A DNA stretch of 64,000 nucleotides, taken from Cenococcum geophilum 1.58 (taxonomy: Eukaryota; Ascomycota; Dothideomycetes; Gloniales; Gloniaceae). The notes below the pieces were generated by a model. The model ran no database searches and had not been told where the DNA came from. It saw only the letters and a program-made list of their open reading frames with translations. Position numbers and translations under genes: made by a program. The stretch is taken from assembly GCA_001692895.1 (NCBI GenBank), contig KV748178.1:5059917-5123916 (forward strand), given 5' to 3'. Shown here piece after piece: positions 35,215 through 47,700 of this stretch. Every line of letters begins with the position of its first letter. Within the stretch, counting starts at the first letter, position 1.

Positions 35215-35463
35215 TTAAGAACTATAGCGGCAAAAGTACCGGATAGAAGGACTACTAAATAGCCTATAAGTTTCACTAGGCCCTATAATAACAATAATAA
35301 AACTAGTACCCTTATTTAGACCTATAACTACATTCCTTATTAGGTTACTAAAGACTCTAATAGCTTTACTGGCGCTGTATTTCTTAATAAGGATTGTGTA
35401 AACTAACAAGTCCACTATCTTAAAGTCTGTACTAATTGTCTTGGGGTTTATAACAAGATCCAC
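35215..35463 (-). pseudogene. Coding-like remnant, family unknown
   Basis: An 82-codon open stretch in otherwise stop-riddled DNA, with a mixed composition that looks protein-like (KTISTDFKIVDLLVYT, IGPSETYR). The frame continues upstream with only a few RIP-type stops (for example an NIFLLNTI segment near 35480-35510). I do not recognise the family. Either it lies in a part of a repeat that RIP hit lightly, or the target sites were few. Confidence 0.35.
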
Positions 35464-38400
35464 TCTAAACTAGATAGTATTTAGTAAAAATATATTCCTA
35501 TAAGCCCTATAATTATCTTACTAATTATATAGCCTTCTTCTTAAGCTTATAATTATCTTACGCGATATTATTGACTAGCGTTATCTAACTCGTTCTAGCC
35601 ATAATTGGGGCCCTTATATGGTCTAGCATAAGGTAGGATAATATATATTTAGAAAACGGTGCCCTATTATACAAAGACCGTCTAAGATTGGATTAAGGTC
35701 TTCGTTAATAGCGTACGAGATTTAATAAGGGGGCAGGTCTCTTAGCGCGCGCTTAGTAAAATCCTATAGTAACGTCTTAAGGTAACAATTATAGGGCCTA
35801 GTTAAGGGAAAGAAGTATTTATATATAAGAATGCGTCTTCTATTAAGGGGAGGGCTTGGTTAAGAATATCCTTTAGGAAAGAGGAGGCGAGAACGTATAT
35901 ATACTTACTAAAAGTGCTACCTATAGGATAAGTAACTGTATAATTGCTATAAGGATGGAAAGTTGCTTATATATAACTCACCTTAAAGTTTTAGAAGTAT
36001 TATTAGGCTAATAAGATTTTAGAGAAGAGGGGCTGTTTGTATAAAGCTAAAAAAGTTAAGTTAATTAAAATAAAGATAACCTATATACTATATAGCAAAC
36101 TATAAAGTGTATATAATATTTAAAAGAATATATAAGTAAAAGCATATAGCGTAAGAAGGCGAAATAGGCCTTATTTAAAGTAATACTAGCTATAAACGTT
36201 AATGCCTAACTTATATAATGGCTACCCCTTTAGCTTTTAGTAGGGCGGATATTACGTGCTTAATGGCCAAGGGTTAAGCGCTGGACTATTAGATGCGGCT
36301 CGCCCTAGGCTATAGTATTAGTGTTAGTTAATATAAGTAGCTTTTACTTACCGTCTATAAATAATAGCTTTTACTTAGCCTTCTAACCCTTTTATAGATG
36401 TTTATAGCCAACCCTTATTTAATAAAGCGAACTAGTAGGTAACGAGTGCCTATATATGGCTAGTTTAGGACTATCCTAATTACAATTTGGGTATTAAATA
36501 CACTAAAGGTCGGGTTTAAGATCGCCACTATAGACTTAATCCCTAAAGGGAGTCTAGTTAAAGAGAATAGAAAACTAAAAAAATTAATTATAGCTTTAAC
36601 CCTAAAGACAAATAACTCCCTTAGATGGCTATACTTTAGTTATCTCTTGCGCTAAATCTATCCTTACCAGACCCTCTACGCCTAATTACCTTAATACTTC
36701 TCCTTATCTATAGTACTTCTAGGCTTATATAGAAACTCTTACACTAATTATAACATAGGCTACAATACACTCTCCCTGCTTAGATTAGTGAGATATCTTA
36801 AAAAGCTAAGAGACTTACTTACTAAAAGAAATAAGTATACGCTATCCACTAATAGGAGAATTATACTTGCTACCGCTATAATAATCCCAATAATTATAGT
36901 ATATAAGGCTCCCCATAAGTCTATCCTTTTAAGAAATTATATTGCTTTAATATGGAAGGGCTCTTCTAGCTCTTATAGGCACAGTGCTTTATAAATTAGA
37001 AAGATTAGAACCGAAATAAAAAGCGTATATATTAGGAAACTTCCTAGTGTTATTAAGGCACATCCTAACTGGTGGTGCGATTTTAGAGGTGCCGCTAGCT
37101 TAGGATAGAATAATAATTATACTGACCGAGGCGGGCATAAGGTAAAAGATCGGCTGGCCGGCCTCTGTAAGCCGTCTGTATAGCCGCTATAGGGCTAAAA
37201 TCTAATTCTTCTTAGTGGTTTTCTTTAGTAGGGTGGCAGCACAAACCTAAAAACTTAGTATAGTCTATAGCAAAAATGCTAACAACTAACCCATTAGCCG
37301 GAAGGGGATCTAGGGCGGTTAAAGCTCCTAGTTCGCTAGATAGAACTAAATAAGAATATTAATAGTAACTTAGAACGGAATAAAGCGGAGGAGTATTTAA
37401 ATAACAAGGTACTTCTAATAGGGGGAATAGTAGTAGTGCTATTTAAGTAGAGAAATATTTACAGAATATAAGTAAAAAACATTATAATACTAATAAAGCA
37501 GTATATTAAGAAGTATAAGGCAATAAATAAGTTCTGCGTAGAAGTAGGTAGCGTAAGTAAGTAACTAATTAGGTATCTTTAGGAGAGCAAAGGCGGAAGG
37601 CAAAAGCCTTAGCCTCGTCCAGTGTACTATTTATTAAATATCTCTAATATTAGGTGTATTAGTAATAGGCTTAAATTAAAGGATCTCTTTTAGCTAGAAG
37701 GGGGTTAGGCCGGAATAAGCTATATCCCGCCCTATTCCTATCCTTTCCAGTTTAGTCTAGTCCGGTCCCCTTATTCTACTCCTAAATATTAGTTAAAGTA
37801 AGTTTGTAATAAGATTTTTACCTTCTATCCCTACGCGAAGACATATTTCCTAGACAAATACTATAAATATAATAGCCCACGCACTATCTCCTTATATTTA
37901 TTAAGACACGGTTAACTAAAAATAAGTTATACTAGCTCCTATATATAACTAGGACCGGAACTAGGCCCTAGTATATAGCCCTATACTTTAAGCCTATTAC
38001 TTAACTTAAAGTTAGAAGGATATTAGTATAATCTAGTACTCTAGTACTTACCAGCTTAGCTATTTAAACGCCCCTATACCTACAATATCCCGCTAATAAA
38101 TTTTTTTATAGGCAATTAGTGTTTTATTCTCGTTTTTTAGGTTATTTAAAGCCTCTAATTTTAGACCTACGCATACTTTTACATAAATCTCTTCGCTCTT
38201 TAACATTTTTAGTCTTTTAGTTTATCTAAGTTAAGGTTAAAGATACGGCATATAGTTAATTAAAGACAGTTATACGCTCGGCTTTAAGAACACTCCCCTA
38301 GCATTTCTAATATCCATAAAATTATGTCCCTAGTAATGTGTTCCGTATATAATATATAGAATAATTACCAGCCTTTATATATAAGTTTTTATAGCTTTAT

Positions 38401-39924
38401 ATATTGCAGTTAATCCAGCTTCTAACGCTAAAATAGAGTAAAATTAGTAATAACTAGAAGAAGGAATTTAAGAGATAACGCGATATTATTTACTCTTATT
38501 TTAAAGATAATAGGTTAATAATAGATAATAAAGAAGATAAGGCTTTTTAAAACCTTATTAATTACTATAACGCTTATAACGATCTAGAGAAAGTTTAATA
38601 TTTAAAGGAGATACTACTTAACCTCGTTTAAGGTAAGACCTAATAAGAGATATTTACTAAGAAAATATTATAGGAAGGATAGAGACATTAAGATATAGAA
38701 TTTGGATATACTACAGGCCTTAAGAAGCTCCTAAATATAACTTAGTAATAATATAGCAGTGGTTAATAGATTATCTCCCCCTATTACAGCTAAATGTACA
38801 ATATAACTTTTATTCGATTTATTTAAAGGGGCATTATTGCTAGGTATGCCGTAATAATAGTAAAGACTTACAACTAATAGAGTAATTATATCCCGCCACT
38901 TTTAAGAGCACTCCCCTAGCACTTTAAGTGTCTATAAAATTTTATTAATAGCAGAACTAGCGTCTAGCTAAGCCTTACGGAATTAGTTAATATAGGGTAG
39001 CTTTTAGTTTTACCTTTTAGAGATTCCCGTAATCCTAGTACCTACTATAGCCCTAATAGCTATAGGAAGTTAGTAATGGCCTTATTAGTGGCGCGCGGGT
39101 AATAAGCTAAGTGCACTTATAGGAGAAGGGTTAATAGGACTATAAAGTGCACTTAGAGCGGCCTAATTTAACATACTAGCTTATTATACGATTAATAAAA
39201 TCTAATTATACCCTCCTGTCCTTGTTCGAAGACGCGCTATTAACGTACGTTAACTAGCGGGGTTTTCTAGGCAGCTACTAATATACGTAGTAATCGCATC
39301 TCTAAAATCTAGCGACCTGCGGACACTTAATACATGCTATATCCCAGCTAACCAATACGGGCGCTCCGTATTATTAGCATTAAGAGCTAGCTAGGGGCGT
39401 GTTATTATAGCTAATACTTTTAGGTATAAGATGGCTAACTTAGCTCGTCTAATGTCCGTCCCTAAGTATAAAGACGCACCTTAACTTAAGCAAAATGTAT
39501 ACCTACGTTAAAAACCCCTACTTATACTCTAAATGTAAGCAGAACTATACCTTTCCTAGATAATTATACAATTACTACCAAGATGGCAGTGCGGCAACCG
39601 GCCCTTATAATAATCCCACACTAGCTAAAGGGGTAAATAGATAAATAATTACCTTTAGCAGTTCCAAGAAGCCTAGGAAATACCCACTCTATACTTATTA
39701 TATAGCCCTATCCTCCTAATTTATTATTACCTCGCTAATCTATGGGTAAGGAATACAAGTAAGCCAAGAACTAAAACTGCAATAGTTATCTTAAGAAGGG
39801 GAGGAGTAAAGGGATAGGTTCTATTACAGAAGTTAATAGCTAAACGGCGTTAGTATATAATAGTTAAGGGAGATTAATAAGTAGTATACCTTTAAGAATA
39901 TTATCTACACTTATAAACCTACCT

Positions 39925-40610
39925 TACTAGCACCCTATAATAATGTCGTCTATTAGTTCTAGACTTTTTATCTTAGGAAACTTGGATTATTTAAACAAAT
40001 TAGTAATTTCTATCTCTTTAAGCCCGAGCTTAAAGTATAGAGGTTTACCTATTTAAATTTTGTATAGGGTAGAGCTAAGGGTAAATAGGTCTACCTAAGT
40101 TAATTTTAGGTTAGCTCTAGAATATTTATAGCTCGTAATTACTATAACGGATAGCTTAGAGCCATCTAATAAGGAGCTACTAAAGTTAAGGAGCTTTACG
40201 TATAGGCTGTTATCTAAGGAAATATTGCCGTATATTAGATCTATATAAATAACATTTATTAAATAAACAAAGGTAAGCGCACTAGTAACTTATTAAGCCT
40301 ATTAGAGGCGTTGCTTAGTATAAACCTTATAGGTTTAAATATATTAACAGAGTCCATTCTTACTTATATATTTTAGCCAGATGCTGGATTTAAAGGTACT
40401 ATAAAACTTTAGTAGACCTTTATGCCCGCCATATTACTAGAACCGCTTATAAATCCGTCTCTTAACTTTAATAGCGGGCTCTTCTTCTACTTAGTAAGAA
40501 TATTTAATAATAGTATTAGAGGAGGAGTCTAGGTATACTATACTCGTAAGTTTAAAGCTAAGGTAGTTCGTTATATTAAACCCAGTTAGGAATTTAATAG
40601 CAATTATTTT
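39925..40610 (-). pseudogene. RIP-killed small protein kinase gene
   Basis: Minus-strand reading through stops gives a compact kinase. A VYLDSSSNTIIKYSY strand and lysine lie near 40510-40550, YKRF with RIYKRF-type helix near 40440-40475, LKFYSTFKS near 40400-40425 and INVIY followed by DLIYGNISLDNSLYVKL near 40200-40265, which is the catalytic loop (HGD-type) with D and N kept. A LNFSSSLLDGS segment, where DFG is expected, is near 40170, DLFTLSSTLYKI near 40075, and SLELIDDIIIGC ends it near 39930. Several stops interrupt it. It resembles the fungal kinases with a GD(I/L)xxxN loop and no long extensions. The N-terminal limit is unclear. Confidence 0.7.
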
Positions 40611-42055
40611 TTAGTTACGTAATAGAGGAGTAGGGGCGGTCCTAAGTTAATATAACTTATATAGCTTATATAAGCAGCTGTTTATTACTAGAGGGTATAA
40701 TTCTTCTATAGAAGGGTTAAGAGAGGGATATTATTACTAAAACCGTATTAGGGAATATAGTTATAGCGGTAAAGTGGCTTAAGGAAGGTAGTAAGGCACG
40801 TTAGTCCGTAACGGGGAGGCGCGATTATAGAATAGGGTGGACGGTAGCGAGCTTAAAAATAGGACGGACGTAGTTAGGAGACGATATAGTCTATTAAATA
40901 CTGTAAGCAGTTTATTACAGCCAATACGGTCTACTATAAGTCGTACCTTAAGAAGTTGCAGATTAAACGCGTTATTAGAGATGCTTAGAGGCGGCGGCGG
41001 AGGTAGCTCTAGGCTTTAGCTTTGTATCTATACGGTTAAAGGATAAGAGGCTTTACTAAGGCTCTATTAACGCTGCCTTAAAACTTAGGGTAGTATACTA
41101 AATAGCCTATAGCATTCTTTAAGCTTAATAGCGTTAGGTTAGGTATCCTTACCATTCTAAACCGCGTAGGGCTTAGCCTTAAGGTTATAAGAAATATTAG
41201 CTATATATACCGTAAGCTACAGGCGTAAGCTATAGGTTAACCTTAGCTTGCTTACGCATATTTAATTATAGTATTGACTTAGCCTAGGATCCCTAATAGG
41301 TCTAATTAGAAGTACTAACTAAGGTAGTAACCTTATATAAATTTACGCGCGATAGTAAATAGTCTTCTAAGCCTAGGCTTTTCTTTAGTGTTTCTAAAGC
41401 GGGAGAAGAACTTTTATAAAGTAGAGCCGGCGTCTAATTGGCATTAAGGCTGTTATTTCCAATCTAAATACTTTTAATTATTTTAACTCCCTATATTCCA
41501 TTCTAACTAGCTATATATAAAAAGAATAGGATAAGTATATTAAGAAGATTATAGGCTAGGTCTCTAAATTTTCCATAATATTATAAAACTTCGCCGCTCT
41601 AAACGAAATTAGATAATAAAGAGAAGGAGAAATTCTAGAGACTAACTCCTTTAGGGAAATTAGAATTATTTCTTAATATTAATACGGTATATATAATTCT
41701 ATAAACAAAATAGTAAGGGAATCTAGCAGTAAATAGGATAAAGTGCTATAGTTATAATAAACCTTACTCCATAAGAATGGTTTAGGAGATTCTAAGAATA
41801 TTACAACGGCCTTAATAAATTACTTCCCTTATAATATATGCTAGTGCGCCTCTACTACACCCGGCGTCTAATCTAGGAAGTAACTAAATATATTATCCTA
41901 CTTTATACCCATCTTATTCTTATATATAAGTAAGCGCTAATTATCTAACTCTAGCTACGGCTGGTATGTTTAGACTTATACGCGCCTATACTCTCTATAA
42001 AGCCGCCTCATCGGGAAAATATTCGCAGGCTGGGTTTCAAGTCGACTTTATTAAG
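40611..42055. other. Mutated DNA, no gene recognised
   Basis: A + frame at 40837-41019 is open for 60 codons and ends in a Gly run, but shows no domain. A near-palindrome GCGTAAGCT...AGCTTGCTTACGC lies at about 41223-41258. Otherwise nothing stands out. Confidence 0.35.
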
Positions 42056-42059
42056 CGCG

Positions 42060-42265
42060 TTTCGCGTAATTGACATGCAATTGACCAACTTGATATGTAA
42101 CTTAACTAACTTAACACGCAATTAACCAACTTAACACATTTAAAAGTTAAATGACACGCAGTTGACCAACTTAACAACTTTTAAAGCTAACTATATATTT
42201 CTTGACATGCAATTGGCTAACTTGGCAACTTTTAAAGCTAACTATATATTTTTTAACATGTAATT
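42060..42265. repeat. Tandem repeat of a GACATGCAATTGACCAACTTG-like unit
   Basis: About nine imperfect copies of a ~21-bp unit (sometimes expanded by TTTTAAAGCTAACTATATATT). It lies just upstream of mosaic copy B. A small patch with related ends (TTCGCAGGCTG and CGCAGGTTGCG) is found at 42010 and at 43925-43975 on the two sides of copy B. Confidence 0.75.
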
Positions 42266-42994
42266 AAGGTAAAGTTATATGCTAATTGCGTAAATAAATT
42301 TTTACTATTTTCTTAGCCTGTAGTATGCTAGCTTATAATATATATTAGGATTAAAACAATTTTATATAATCTTATATAGTCTTATATATAGTCTTATTAC
42401 TCGGAGGCTCTGCACGAGGCTCTACACGAAGCTCTGCGTACGGAGGCTCTACACGAAGCTCTGCATTGGGTCCCCGCTAACTATATTCCGATAGCCTACA
42501 CATGCCTCTGCCAAGTTACCCCCTTTATAGCCACCTTATTTTTTACCCTTCCTTATATCCTCCCTACCTTAGGAGGCACTGGAACGGCAGCCAGCAGAGG
42601 ACCGTTGCTAGAACTAGACGACCGTCGCTAGATCTAGATGACCGTCCTAGAGCTAGACAACCGTTACCAGAACTAGACGACGACCTTTTGAATAACTAGC
42701 CAGCGAATACCACGAACGATTTAATTGATTGATCGATTGAATTTAATATCGGCCTATTACCGAATCGAATCAAGGCCTCCTAGGGAGGCACCTTAGGCGA
42801 CCACCGTTCGAATATACAGCTAGCGAACGGCCATAGAGAACGATCTGAATCAATTAGAGCCTTCAATCGGGCCGACCCCTCCCCCGAATTGAATTAGATA
42901 CTGACATAGGCAGGCAGGCAGGCAGGCAGGTAGGTAGGTAGGTAGGTAGGCAGACAAGTAGGTAGGCAGACAGGTAGGTAGGCAGGTAGGAGAG

Positions 42995-43395
42995 GACCGT
43001 CGCCAGAACCAGACGACCGTCGCCAGAACTAGACGACCGTCGCCAGAACTAGAGACCGTCGCCAGAGCTAGACGACCGTCGCCAGAACCAGACGACCGTC
43101 GCCAGAACTAGACGACCGTCGCCAGAACTAGACGACCGTCGCCAGAACCAGAGACCGTCGCCAGAGCTAGACGACTGTCACCAGAGCTAGACGACCGTCG
43201 CCAGAGCTAGACGACCGTCGTCAGAACCAGACGACCGTTGCCAGAACCAGACGACCGTCGCCAGAACCAGAGACCGTCGCTAGAACTAGACCACCACCCT
43301 AAAACCAGACGACCGTTGCCAGAACCAGATGACCGTCGCCAGAGCCAGACGACTGTCGCCAGAGCCAGACAACCGTCGCCAGAGCCAGACGACAA
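42995..43395. repeat. 20-bp tandem array in copy B
   Basis: About 20 copies of GACGACCGTCGCCAGAACCA, fairly uniform. It contains many CpA and TpG sites that RIP would normally remove. The frames at 43207-43462 are products of the repeat. Confidence 0.93.
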
Positions 43396-43454
43396 CGACT
43401 GGCCAGCGAACACTATAAACGATTCGATCGATCGATTGAATCAAGGTAGTATAG

Positions 43455-43795
43455 ACAGGTAGGCATAAACAGGGAGATGCTGACGGGTAGGTAGATGCAG
43501 ATAGGTAGGTAGATGCAGACAGGTAGGCAGATGCAGACAGGTAGGCAGATGCAGACAGGTAGGCGATGTAGACAGGTAAGCGATGCAGACAGGTAGATGA
43601 TGTAGATAGGTAGACGATGCAGATAGGTAGACGATGCAGATAGGTAGGCGATGCAGACAGGTAGGCGATATAGACAGGTAGACGATGCAGACAGGTAGGT
43701 AATGCAGATAGGTAGACGATGTAGACAGGTAGGCGATGCAGATAGGTAGGTAGATGTAGATAGGTAGGTAGATGTAGATAGGTAGGCAGATGTAG
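43455..43795. repeat. 16-18-bp tandem array in copy B
   Basis: About 20 copies of GATGCAGACAGGTAGGC and length variants. The minus-strand frame at 43413-43799 (Cys/Leu/Ser/Thr repeats) is not a gene. Confidence 0.9.
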
Positions 43796-43800
43796 ACATA

Positions 43801-44323
43801 TAATAAATTATATAAAGATGTGTATACAGTTTACCTTACTAGCCTTTATTTATTATCTAAAATATATTATTAATATAAAAGAGGTAAATAGCTCTAAATA
43901 TAATTATAGTTGCTAAATGCGTAGTTTGCGCAGGTTGCGCAGGTTCTTCGCAGGCTGCGCGCAGGTTGCGTGTCAAATAAACTCGACATACAGTAGGCTG
44001 GTTTGTCATGTTGGTCAATGCCCTCAATGGCCCGCCAACGACGCCAACTTCTAGCAGCTGAGGTCATTTACAAGGGACAATATTTTGCCGATGCTATTAT
44101 TAGCGGCGGCGCTAGTATTAGAATTACTACTGCCTAAGCTTTTACTGCCTAAGCTTTAGCTGCCATTCCCAAAATCGTCGTCTCTGTTATTATTGTCCTT
44201 ATTATTATCTAGACTAACAGCATTATTATTAGCACCTTTGCCGTATAGACTACGCGTACCAGTTTTACTGGCGGTATAGTTACTACTTTACTATATTAAG
44301 CTCGGACTAGCGTATATATTTAG
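43801..44323. other. Spacer before gypsy element 1
   Basis: It begins AT-rich, then has a GC-rich patch (43920-44090) with CAGGTTGCG repeats and intact CpA/TpG, then a TTATTATT-rich part with GCGGCGGCGCT near 44102. No gene recognised. The change from unmutated to mutated DNA suggests different ages. Confidence 0.4.
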
Positions 44324-44746
44324 TGTTACGGACGCTTTAAGTACGATATTATAACTACTTAGAGAAGAGTTGGAAGAAGCTAGTTGGTTAATAAAAGCAC
44401 GGTCTAGGATGGAACTAGTAGAACTATGTAACGAGGAATGGTAACTAAGGTTATATAATAAGCTCTGTAAGCTCTATAAGATCTATAAGAAACGTCTTAC
44501 GTACCTTACGTACCTTACGTACCTTACGTACAAGAAGGATTTTATAGGAGTATAGTTGTGTATTTAAGGACCCTTAGTCCCTACCTAGATAGTTCCTTCC
44601 TTATAGTAATTCTTAAAATACAATTAGAGTTAATCTGTTAGGCAACTACTTTACTAGTTATTATTACGTTGTTAACTTCTTACATTACCTATACACCTAG
44701 CCTATTAATAAGTCTACCGTAGTTTTTACTATAAGGCTCCGTTACA
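44324..44746 (+). repeat. Gypsy 5' LTR (423 bp)
   Basis: Begins TGTTACGGA and ends TCCGTTACA, so the ends are inverted repeats. It aligns with the reverse complement of 59369-59794. It contains four copies of a 9-bp CTTACGTAC unit at 44495-44531 that are degenerate in the other LTR. Confidence 0.88.
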
Positions 44747-47700
44747 CAATTACTACCTAGTTACGGTCTTAGAAGTTAAACAATATACTACTAAAAGCAG
44801 CTATAATAACGCCATTAACGGCAGCAATAACCTTAGGGTTAGATAACGACACTAGTATAGTAGATACTAACTTATAACTAGTTACAGTCGGACAGTTATA
44901 GGTAATAGTTAATTAGTTAACAGACAATAATAAAGTACTTAAAGAAAGGGTTAACGGAATAGGAGTAGCTAAGGTTAAGTTACCTTTAATTAAACAATTC
45001 TTAGAAGAGAGATTAAAGCTTAAAGGATTTCTTATATAAATGCACTTTAAAGTTACACAGGAAGGAGTAAAGTTGGTAACACCTATATATTAAGTAGCGT
45101 ACGCAGGATTATTCCTAATAGGAAGGGCGCTTAAATAGTTTAAACCCTACCTTACGGAAATATAGGATAATGGTATAACAACCATTAATTAGGAAGTACG
45201 ATATATATTTATAAACTAAACTAGATTCGCGGAATAATTAATATAAATATTTAGGGACCTAGAAGCGATAACTATAGTAAAGAGAAAGCTTTAGGACCTA
45301 ATACAGCAAACCTTAACAATTAAGTATATAACGTAGTTTTAGACGTTGGCTACGTAAGTTAAATAGAATAATAGGGCGCTTATGGTATAGTATAAATAGG
45401 GACTTAAGGCGAAAGTTTAGGACGTAATTATTCTAATAGAAAATGCGGACACCCTTAGGAAATTAATAGATTAAGTAATTAAGATTAATAATAGGATCTT
45501 CTAAAGGGAACAGGCTAAGAGAAGCTAGAATAGAGTTCTATAGTTATATAAGGCGCAAAGTATATAACAACTAAAGCTAAATTAAAAACTATAGTATAGC
45601 GCAGAGCTAATAGACCTAAGTAGTACTAAAGAAACCTATAAAAGATAGAGAAAACAACTATAGAAACCTAAAAGTTAAGGATTAAGTAATTATAGGACTA
45701 AGGAGCATAGGCTAAACTAAGGATCTTAATAGTAGAAGATATTTAAGCGGACTCTATAGCAAAAGTAATGGTTTAAAAACGGAGCTTATATAAATTATAG
45801 AAAATAGGGTTATTTCGCTAAAGACTATAAAAGTAGTTAGAGTTATTATGCAGTAAAGGGAACTAGACTAATAGTATATAACATATATATATAGAGGGAT
45901 AATAGTATACTACAAGGAATAAAAGAATATTTAATTAAAAGTTTTGCGTTTTATTATAATAACGCATACTAAATTTATAAAGACGCTAAGTATGGCGTAA
46001 GCTATTAGCTATAAGAGCTAGAGTTAAGAGGACTTAAAGGAACTAAAGAGTTAGATAAAGAATAAGATCAACTCTATAAGCTAGGTTAAAATATTATAGT
46101 AATATACGGACAATAATTAGTAACAATAATAATAGAGTTAGAGTACTTATTAATTAACAGTAATAAGATAGAAAAAGGAACTAACTAGGAGTATCTAAAT
46201 CTTAATAACGTAATAGAAGTAGAGACTAAAACCGCTATAGAGTAAAGTTTAGTAACGGGTATTATAATATTATTAGATACAGCATCCATTACTTTATAAG
46301 ACGGAAGGAGTAATATCTAAAGGCGATTAAGCAAGCAGATAACTACTAGTGCTAGCTTACCACTTAATAAAGGCAAAAGGCTAAAGGCTTAAGATTCTTA
46401 AGATAAGATAAGAAATAACTAAGATTTTTAAGATAAGATAAGGCATACTTAAGGACCTATAATAAACGATAACCAATAAAGCAGAGTAATAGCTTAGTTT
46501 AGTAATATATAAATAAGCTTAGGACGAAGTTTCCTAAAGGTATAAGATTCTTAAAGTAAGATAAGTGAGATTTAAGACTTTTAAGACGAGATAAGAACAC
46601 TAGTAAAGCCTAATTAGACTAAGGCTAAAGTATAGCTTAAGAAAGAAGCGAGCTTAGGATTAAAGAATCTAAAGGACTAAGAATTTAGAGTATAAATAAG
46701 AACACCCACAAGTAAGAGGTAAGAGGCTTTACTATAGATTAGAGAATCTATAGTATAAACAGCAGTTAGACTAGGAGACAGATATATAAACCCAGAAGAC
46801 TTACTAAGGGAACGCAGTGTTTAGCCTAAAGATTAAAAAGTTAATACTATAATTAAGAAGTAAGAGAACTTTAAGGATTTAATTATAAGATATAAACAAC
46901 GAGAAACTATAAATAAGTTTAGAGTAAGAATCCTTATATAGTAAGAACAGAAACTAGATATAAGATCTAGCATACTAGGTTGTATATAAGACAGAGCACC
47001 AGTATAAAGAATTACTAATAGGCTAAAAGCAGGCACGCTAAAAGCTAAGTAGCTTACCGAATAAGAAAATTAAGAGGATTTAGGGATTCTAATTAGATTT
47101 AAAGAACGGCATATAAAGGGCTATTACAACGCAGTAATAAGAAGATACTTCCTTACGGATAAGCCGTATACACTCTAATAGCTGTACTAAAAGTGGTATA
47201 GATAAAGACACAATAACGAGTAGGAAGATTTCTATATATAGTTAGACAAAAAAGTTATTTAGGACCACCTAATTACGGAAAAAGCAATAAATTATATTAA
47301 GGGAGCCTTAATTATAATATTAAAAGATCTAGAGTAATAATTAGAGGACTAGGGAAGTAAAAGATATATCTTAATACCTACAAATAAAGTTATAACGTTT
47401 AGATTAACATAATAAAGGTTTAAACTTAAGGATAAAAATAAGTTAAGAGTTAACTTAAAGTACCTAGCGTATTATATATTGGTATAGATTGCATATATAG
47501 ATAATATATATAAGATACACAAAAATCTAAAAGAAAAAAACTAGAAATACCCTATAAGGATATATTGGGCGCCAGATAAGCGATAGTATAGAAATATTAA
47601 GTATATACACAACTGGCATCTAATAGAAGTTTAAGAGTTAGGAGACTTAATACTTTAACTAAAAAGATTCCTTATAGAAGAATGCTTAGATAGATAGTAG

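Larger units (their letters stand above)
33331..39900. other. Long mutated tract, mostly unidentified
   Basis: About 6.5 kb of TpA-rich DNA. What I can see: a TAGTC-type microsatellite at 34025-34070; a minus-strand frame at 35215-35463; a coding-like + strand stretch at ~35680-36060; a tRNA-like A-box segment at 36240-36310; a GC-richer patch at 37080-37180; and a duplicated ~45-bp motif with ACACTCCCCTAGCA / GCACTCCCCTAGCA at 38285-38330 and 38920-38965. None matches a family I recognise. The tract probably contains several nested, heavily mutated repeats. Confidence 0.4.
42395..43800 (+). mobile_element. Mosaic tandem-repeat element, copy B (5'-truncated)
   Basis: Same block order as copy A: four units of the GCTCTGCACGAA type (42407-42465), the conserved block (42468-42603), the CCGTCGCCAGA array (short at 42600, long at 42995-43395), the second conserved block (42705-42895), a GGCA/GGTA run (42904-42990) and a 16-18-bp GATGCAGACAGGTAGGC array (43455-43795). 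It lacks the CCTAATAGG-type left end. The fragment at 51858-52152 may be its displaced right end, separated by the gypsy element. Confidence 0.75.

Noticed and set aside
42995..43395. Regularly spaced repeats that might suggest a CRISPR array
   Set aside because: Units are contiguous with no unique spacers, and the context is a fungal genome; this is a minisatellite.
43207..43799. Open frames rich in Pro/Glu/Asp/Arg or Cys/Leu/Ser
   Set aside because: Direct products of the 20-bp and 16-18-bp tandem arrays of mosaic copy B.
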